From contig JAICUS010000013.1 in the NCBI GenBank assembly GCA_025935735.1, forward strand, positions 1-26,128: 26,128 nt of DNA. Reading direction: 5' to 3'. Positions within the stretch are counted from its first letter, which is position 1. Each line of letters begins with the position of its first letter. The notes below the pieces were generated by a model, which had not been told where the DNA came from, made no database searches, and saw only the letters and a list, made by a program, of their open reading frames with translations. Origin of the DNA: Solirubrobacteraceae bacterium. GTDB lineage: Bacteria > Actinomycetota > Thermoleophilia > Solirubrobacterales > Solirubrobacteraceae. Made by a program: the position numbers and the translations under genes. Shown piece by piece: positions 22,064 through 26,128 of this stretch.

Positions 22064-22070
22064 ATCAAGC

Positions 22071-22538
22071 GTGGAGACGCCCTCCTTCACGTTCCCGCTC
22101 GAGCGGGTCCGATCCCTGCGTGAGCGCGCCGAAGAGCGTGCTCGCGAAGCGCTGTCGAACGAGCTGCGCGCCCGCGAGGAGCGGGCCGGTGCCCTGCGCG
22201 CCGCCGAGGAGGCCGTCGACTCCGCCCGCGACGCCACCCGCGACGCCGTCGCCGGCGGCCGGATGACCAGCGCCGAGACGCTGCGCGGCCTGCAGAGCTT
22301 CATCGAGCGGCGCGAGCAGCTGCGCGCCGAGGCGTCGCTCGACCTCGACCGCCAGGACGCCGAGGTGGCGGCCCGGCGCGAGATCCTCACCGCCGCCGCG
22401 CGCGACCGCCAGGCCATCGACCGCCTCAAGGAGCGCCGCAAGGCCGAGCACGACGCCCACTGGGCCGTGCGCGCCCAGAACCAGCTCGACGAGCTCGCGC
22501 TCGCCATGCACCGCCGCGGAGGGCCGGTCGCCGCATGA
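22071..22538 (+). CDS. fliJ: Flagellar protein FliJ
   Basis: A 155-residue, highly charged and almost wholly helical protein: [23 protein letters not shown], then long Arg/Glu/Ala coiled-coil segments to [26 protein letters not shown]. Length and composition match FliJ, the stalk-like general chaperone that sits in the FliI ring and escorts export substrates. Homology is hard to prove from coiled-coil sequence alone. Its position before the transglycosylase, fliK, flgD and flgE fits well. The GTG start has no Shine-Dalgarno and lies just downstream of a candidate sigma-28 promoter. The expected partner fliI is about 21.4 kb upstream. The stop overlaps the next ATG (ATGA). Confidence 0.85.
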   Translation: METPSFTFPLERVRSLRERAEERAREALSNELRAREERAGALRAAEEAVDSARDATRDAVAGGRMTSAETLRGLQSFIERREQLRAEASLDLDRQDAEVAARREILTAAARDRQAIDRLKERRKAEHDAHWAVRAQNQLDELALAMHRRGGPVAA

Positions 22539-23188
22539 GCCTCGAGTCCGTCATGAGCCGCGTCAGCCAGCTGCAGGCGATGCTCGCCGGCACCACCCCG
22601 TCCGCGCCCGCCCAGGCGCCGGGCACCGACGCCGGCAGCTTCTCCAGCGCGCTGGCCAGCGCCACGACCGCGGCCTCGCTGGGCGGCACGACCGCGACCA
22701 CCGATCCGGCGACGCTCGCCTCAATGGCCAGCCCGATCGGCGGCCTGCCGGCCGCGACCACGGCCGCCGGCACCGGCGCCGCGCTGCCCGCGAGCGTCCC
22801 CTACGCCGCGCAGATCACCGCCGCCGCGCGGGCCAACGGCCTGGACCCGGCGCTGCTGGCCGGGCTGATCAAGCAGGAGTCCGGGTTCAACCCGAACGCC
22901 GGCTCGGGCGCCGGCGCCCGCGGGCTGACCCAGCTGATGCCGGCCACCGCCGCCGCGCTCGGCGTGACCAACGTGCTCGACCCGCAGCAGTCGATCGAGG
23001 GGGGCGCGAAGTACCTCAAGCGCCAGCTCGACGCCTTCGGCGGCGACGTGACCAAGGCGCTCGCCGCCTACAACGCCGGCCCCGGGGCCGTGCGCCGCTT
23101 CGGCGGCGTCCCGCCCTACGCCGAGACCCAGAACTACGTGCGCGCCGTGCAGGCGAACGCCGCCGCCTTCCGCTCCTCCACGACATGA
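22535..23188 (+). CDS. Flagellar-operon lytic transglycosylase (SLT domain)
   Basis: A 217-residue protein. Residues 1 to about 85 are a low-complexity Ala/Thr/Ser region. From about 88 to 205 it is a Slt-type goose-lysozyme-like domain with the catalytic Glu in [14 protein letters not shown], then [35 protein letters not shown] and [13 protein letters not shown]. It should cut peptidoglycan glycan strands, probably to let the rod or hook structure through, a role taken by FlgJ in other bacteria. No Sec signal is visible, which suggests export through the flagellar apparatus itself, as with FlgJ. It overlaps fliJ and fliK by 4 nt each, so it is firmly within the flagellar operon. Confidence 0.92.
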   Translation: MSLESVMSRVSQLQAMLAGTTPSAPAQAPGTDAGSFSSALASATTAASLGGTTATTDPATLASMASPIGGLPAATTAAGTGAALPASVPYAAQITAAARANGLDPALLAGLIKQESGFNPNAGSGAGARGLTQLMPATAAALGVTNVLDPQQSIEGGAKYLKRQLDAFGGDVTKALAAYNAGPGAVRRFGGVPPYAETQNYVRAVQANAAAFRSSTT

Positions 23189-24666
23189 GGCCCATGACCA
23201 CCGACCGCACCGCGACGCCGGCCCCGCGCTCCAGCGCACTCGCCGAGCGTCCCTCCACCCCGGCGGGCCGCCCCTCCACGGCCCCCTCCGACACCTTCGC
23301 GCTGCTGCTGGGCGCCGCCGCCCCGGCGGCCGACGCCCAGGCGCCGGTGCGCCGGCCCGAGCAGCCGGAGCGCAACGACCGCGCGCACTCCGCCGACCGC
23401 CGCCGTGACGACCGCGCGGAGCGCGCGGACCATCGCCGGGCCGACCGGGCCGACGATGCTCGTCAGGACCGGTCCGCCGACAAGGCCGCGAACGGCAACG
23501 GCTCAGGCAAGGGGGAAGCCGCCCCGGACGCCTCCGCGACCGCCGGCGCCTCCGCGACCGACGCAGCTTCGACCACGACCGATCCGGCGTCCCAGCCCGC
23601 GGCCGACGCCGGCACCGCCGCCACGGCGCTGCTCGCCGCGCAGCTCTCGAGCCCGCTCGCGACCGCCCCGGTCCAGCCGGCCCCGGCTCCCGGCGACGGC
23701 AAGCCGGCGCCGGTGAAGATGCTGCCGGGCCCGATCGTCGCCAAGACCCTGCCCGCCGCGCCCGCGGCCGGCCAGCCGCTCCCCGGCGCCCCCGCGCCGG
23801 GCGAGGCCGCGGCCGAGCAGGCCGCCGCGCCGGCCGATCCCGCCTCCCTCAATGCCGCTGTTCGCCTGCCCCTCGCCGGCGCCGGCAAGCCGCTGCCGCA
23901 GGGCGCCCCGGGCTCCGCCAAGCCCGCGGCCGACACGAAGACCGCCGCCGCGCAGCCCGGCTCGGCGAAGCCGCCGGCCCCGGCCGCCGCGCCGGCCCAG
24001 GCGACCGCCGCGACCACCGCGACCACCGCGCCGGCCACCCAGGCGGCCCCGGCCGCGGCCGCCCACGTCGCGGACGCGACGGCCAAGCCGAGCGACGCTC
24101 CCGCCCAGCCGCAGCCGGCCGCCCAGGCCGCGCCGCCGCTGGCCGGTGCCGCGTTCGCCGCGCCGGCGGCCGCCCCGGCCGGCGCTCCGGCGGGCCTGCC
24201 GCAGCGCCTCGTGCCGATGGGCCGGGTGGTGGAGAACACCGCGGCGCTGCTGCACGTGGCCGCCGAGCGCGGCGTCACGCACGCCCGGCTCAACCTCAAG
24301 CCCGTCGAGCTCGGCGGCATCGAGGTGCGCCTGCGCGCGACGCCGGACGGCGTGGCCGCGCAGCTCGTGGCCGACTCGCCCGAGGCCGCGCGGTTGCTCT
24401 CCCAGGCCGGCGACGACCTGCGCCGCCAGCTGGCCGACCAGAACGTCAACCTGCTCTCGCTGGACGTCTCGACCTCGGGTGAGCAGCAGCAGAGCGCGGC
24501 CCAGCTCGCCGCCGACGCGGGCGCCGGCGACGGCTACCGCAGCGGCTCCGCGGGCCGGTCGTCGCGCACCGGAACGAGCCTCGACACCGACGACGCGGTC
24601 GCCCCGGCCGCGGCGGAATCCACCCTCCTCCTGCCGACCGGCGTCCTCGTCGACGTCCTGGCCTGA
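23185..24666 (+). CDS. fliK: Flagellar hook-length control protein FliK
   Basis: A 493-residue protein. Residues up to about 340 are Ala/Pro-rich and disordered-looking, with a strongly charged stretch near 55-100 ([20 protein letters not shown]). The C-terminal domain (about 355-440) carries the FliK pattern: [39 protein letters not shown] and [18 protein letters not shown]. FliK acts as an exported ruler that switches secretion from hook to filament proteins. The disordered region gives the measuring length and varies greatly between species. The ATG overlaps the transglycosylase stop (ATGA); another ATG lies three codons on. The gene just downstream is flgD, as expected. Confidence 0.88.
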   Translation: MRPMTTDRTATPAPRSSALAERPSTPAGRPSTAPSDTFALLLGAAAPAADAQAPVRRPEQPERNDRAHSADRRRDDRAERADHRRADRADDARQDRSADKAANGNGSGKGEAAPDASATAGASATDAASTTTDPASQPAADAGTAATALLAAQLSSPLATAPVQPAPAPGDGKPAPVKMLPGPIVAKTLPAAPAAGQPLPGAPAPGEAAAEQAAAPADPASLNAAVRLPLAGAGKPLPQGAPGSAKPAADTKTAAAQPGSAKPPAPAAAPAQATAATTATTAPATQAAPAAAAHVADATAKPSDAPAQPQPAAQAAPPLAGAAFAAPAAAPAGAPAGLPQRLVPMGRVVENTAALLHVAAERGVTHARLNLKPVELGGIEVRLRATPDGVAAQLVADSPEAARLLSQAGDDLRRQLADQNVNLLSLDVSTSGEQQQSAAQLAADAGAGDGYRSGSAGRSSRTGTSLDTDDAVAPAAAESTLLLPTGVLVDVLA

Positions 24667-24681
24667 CCCTCCACACGCCAT

Positions 24682-25077
24682 ATGTCTGCCATTGACCCCA
24701 CCTCGACCGGCACGAGCGCCATGAGCGGCACGAGCTCGGTCAGCAACCCCAACGCCACGCTCGACAAGAACGGCTTCCTGAAGATGTTCGTCGCGCAGAT
24801 GCAGAACCAGGACCCGTCGTCGTCCCAGGACCCGAACGCGTCCACTCAGATGATGGCCATGTTCTCCATGGTCGAGCAGGTGACCAACCTGAACATGCAG
24901 CAGCAGACCTCGAGCGCCGTCGGGCTGATCGGCAAGACGGTGGCCTACAAGGACGCGGACGGCGCTGTGCAGTCCGGCGTCGTCAACGGCGTCACGACCA
25001 CCACGGTCGGCGCGCCCAAGCTCACCGTCGGCGACAAGTCCGGCATCGACCCCGCTTCCATCCAGTCCGTCGCCTGA
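24682..25077 (+). CDS. flgD: Flagellar hook assembly protein FlgD
   Basis: A 131-residue hook-cap protein. The conserved N-terminal segment is present: LDKNGFLKMFVAQMQNQDPSSSQDPNAST, followed by QMMAMFSMVEQVTNLN. After the conserved GLIGKTVAYKDADGAV (start of the C-terminal domain) the protein continues only to VTTTTVGAPKLTVGDKSGIDPASIQSV. It is therefore a short FlgD, as in many Gram-positive bacteria, lacking most of the Tudor/FnIII-like insert of enterobacterial FlgD (about 230 residues). It lies 15 nt after fliK. No strong Shine-Dalgarno is visible. Confidence 0.92.
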   Translation: MSAIDPTSTGTSAMSGTSSVSNPNATLDKNGFLKMFVAQMQNQDPSSSQDPNASTQMMAMFSMVEQVTNLNMQQQTSSAVGLIGKTVAYKDADGAVQSGVVNGVTTTTVGAPKLTVGDKSGIDPASIQSVA

Positions 25078-25116
25078 GCGCGGCCCGAACACCTATCACC
25101 AGGAGCCTGATTCCCC

Positions 25117-25959
25117 ATGATGCGAGGAATGTTCACCGCGATCAGCGGCCTCAAGCAGCATCAGACGATGCTCGACGTGACCGCCAATGACATCGCGAAC
25201 GTCAACACGATCGGCTACAAGTCGTCGCGCGTGACCTTCGAGGACACGCTGACCCAGCTGCAGCGCGGCGCGGCCGGCGCGACCGCCAGCACCGGCGGCT
25301 CGAATGCGGCGCAGGTCGGCCTCGGCGTCGGCCTCGGCTCGATCGACAACCTGATGACCGGCGGCGCCGTGCAGACCACCGGCAACCCGCTCGACGTGGC
25401 CATCCAGGGCGACGGGTTCTTCGAGGTGGGCGAGGGCAACCCCACCGGCCCGGCCTCCGCGATCGCGCCGACCTCGTACACGCGGGCGGGCAACTTCTCC
25501 GTGAGCACCGCCGGGTACCTGACCACCAACAGCGGCCAGTACGTGCTCGGCTACGCGATGCCGGCCGGCACCGGCCCGGAGGTGGCGATCCAGATCCCGG
25601 CGGGCGCCACCGGCGTCGCCATCGACCAGTCCGGCGGCGTGTCCTACGTCGACCCGGCCACGAGCACGCGTGTCACGCCGTACCGCCTCACGCTCGCCAC
25701 GTTCTCCAACGCCTCGGGCCTCGAGCGCGCCGGCGACAACATGTGGACCCCGTCGGCCAACTCGGGCGCCAAGACGGTCAACACCCCGGGCATCGGCGGT
25801 GCGGGCACGCTGAGCCCGGGGGCGGTCGAGATGTCCAACGTGGACCTCGCCCAGACGTTCACGAACATGATCACCGCCGAGCGCGGCTTCCAGGCCAACT
25901 CGCGCGTCATCAGCACCGCCGACGAGATGCTCCAGGATCTCGTGAACATGAAGCACTAG
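25117..25959 (+). CDS. flgE: Flagellar hook protein FlgE (short type)
   Basis: A 280-residue rod/hook-family protein. The N-terminal helix MFTAISGLKQHQTMLDVTANDIANVNTIGYKSSRVTFED is standard. The core has NPLDVAIQGDGFFEVGEG and TRAGNFSVSTAGYLTTNSGQYVLGY. The C-terminal helix is VEMSNVDLAQTFTNMITAERGFQANSRVISTADEMLQDLVNMKH. Position after flgD and before flbD, and the ending, favour FlgE of the short Gram-positive type over FlgG, which is of similar size and fold. Two consecutive ATGs with AGGAG about 11 nt upstream mark the start at 25117. Tandem hairpins follow the stop. Confidence 0.9.
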   Translation: MMRGMFTAISGLKQHQTMLDVTANDIANVNTIGYKSSRVTFEDTLTQLQRGAAGATASTGGSNAAQVGLGVGLGSIDNLMTGGAVQTTGNPLDVAIQGDGFFEVGEGNPTGPASAIAPTSYTRAGNFSVSTAGYLTTNSGQYVLGYAMPAGTGPEVAIQIPAGATGVAIDQSGGVSYVDPATSTRVTPYRLTLATFSNASGLERAGDNMWTPSANSGAKTVNTPGIGGAGTLSPGAVEMSNVDLAQTFTNMITAERGFQANSRVISTADEMLQDLVNMKH

Positions 25960-26006
25960 TTCAGCTCGGCTGAACGTTGAAGGGCCCGCCATCGAGCGGG
26001 CCCTTC
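25959..26006 (+). terminator. Tandem hairpins after flgE
   Basis: Hairpin one, GTTCAGC-TCG-GCTGAAC (25959-25975), begins on the last base of the flgE stop. Hairpin two has an 11-bp perfect stem, GAAGGGCCCGC (25979-25989) with GCGGGCCCTTC (25996-26006), around a 6-nt loop. Neither has a clear T-run, but the second is strong enough to be a terminator, possibly bidirectional, separating flgE from the flbD promoter. Confidence 0.7.
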
Positions 26007-26010
26007 GCAC

Positions 26011-26037
26011 TTAAGCCGGTCGAACATCTGCCGATCA
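26011..26037 (+). promoter_or_regulatory. Candidate sigma-28-type promoter of flbD
   Basis: TTAA (26011-26014), 15 nt, then GCCGATCA (26030-26037). The -10 matches the sigma-28/FliA consensus GCCGATAA at 7 of 8 positions, with the correct spacing. The 11-mer CATCTGCCGAT (26025-26035) is identical to that before fliJ. The GTG of flbD lies 7 nt beyond the -10, again implying a leaderless or near-leaderless mRNA. Confidence 0.6.
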
Positions 26038-26044
26038 CAGGGAT

Positions 26045-26128
26045 GTGATCCGTCTTCACCACCTATCCGCACGGGCTGAGGCGTTCTACCTCAACCCCGA
26101 CCTGATCGTCGCCATCGACACGACGCCC
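26045..26128 (+). CDS. flbD: FlbD-family flagellar protein, 5' part
   Basis: The first 28 codons of a gene that runs out of the window, reading VIRLHHLSARAEAFYLNPDLIVAIDTTP. The pattern IRLxxL...FxLNPDLIxxIdxTP is the hallmark of the small (about 70-90 residue) FlbD/SwrD family, found between flgE and motA or fliL in Gram-positive flagellar operons; SwrD raises motor power in Bacillus. The GTG at 26045 is the only sensible start, since the overlapping ATG at 26043 runs straight into a stop. It follows the sigma-28-like promoter directly. Confidence 0.85.
   Translation, partial: MIRLHHLSARAEAFYLNPDLIVAIDTTP

Noticed and set aside
25117..25959. FlgG (distal rod protein) instead of FlgE.
   Set aside because: Size and fold are similar, but the position right after flgD and before flbD and the C-terminal sequence fit the short Gram-positive type FlgE better.

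Overview
The window is high-GC bacterial DNA. The gene content (flagellar genes, an SBBP-type lipoprotein, many actinobacterial-style catabolic genes and GTG starts) suggests a motile high-GC actinobacterium, perhaps of the Solirubrobacterales/Thermoleophilia type. That placement is inferred from protein character only, since no rRNA or other marker is present.

Flagellar genes lie at both ends, all on the + strand. The 3' part of fliI is at 1-693. fliJ, a lytic transglycosylase, fliK, flgD, flgE and the start of flbD run from 22071 to the end. fliI and fliJ normally sit side by side; here about 21.4 kb of non-flagellar DNA separates them. A small anchored cupredoxin-like gene (705-1067) follows fliI directly.

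The bulk of the insert (1132-16995, + strand) is a catabolic and transport region made of two half-operons of similar composition. Half A (1132-10494) starts at a palindromic operator/promoter. It encodes an isochorismatase-fold hydrolase, a GntR/FCD regulator, a short citrate-synthase-fold (citryl-CoA lyase-like) enzyme, a CaiB/BaiF CoA-transferase, a hydantoinase/dihydropyrimidinase, a sugar-type ABC importer (lipoprotein, double ATPase, permease) and a metal-dependent cyclase-family hydrolase. Half B (10585-16995) starts at its own promoter and palindrome. It encodes an IclR regulator, a CitE-type lyase fused to a CaiB/BaiF CoA-transferase, a second permease fused in frame to the tail of an ABC ATPase, a second cyclase-family hydrolase, a second isochorismatase-fold hydrolase and a PuuE-type deacetylase/allantoinase-like enzyme. 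Most genes overlap by 4 nt, so both halves look like translationally coupled operons. The likely logic is to import a cyclic amide, imide or ureide, open the ring, remove nitrogen by amidase, activate the acid by CoA transfer and cleave the acyl-CoA. The substrate is not known.

From 16988 to 22021 the genes are on the - strand: a large SBBP-repeat lipoprotein, a HipA-type kinase with its HipB-type antitoxin, and an ornithine cyclodeaminase/mu-crystallin family enzyme divergent from fliJ. fliJ and flbD are both preceded by the same 11-mer, which contains a sigma-28-like -10 element, suggesting flagellar-sigma promoters. No integrase, transposase, tRNA, rRNA or CRISPR array was seen, and no gene-free stretch exceeds 300 bases.
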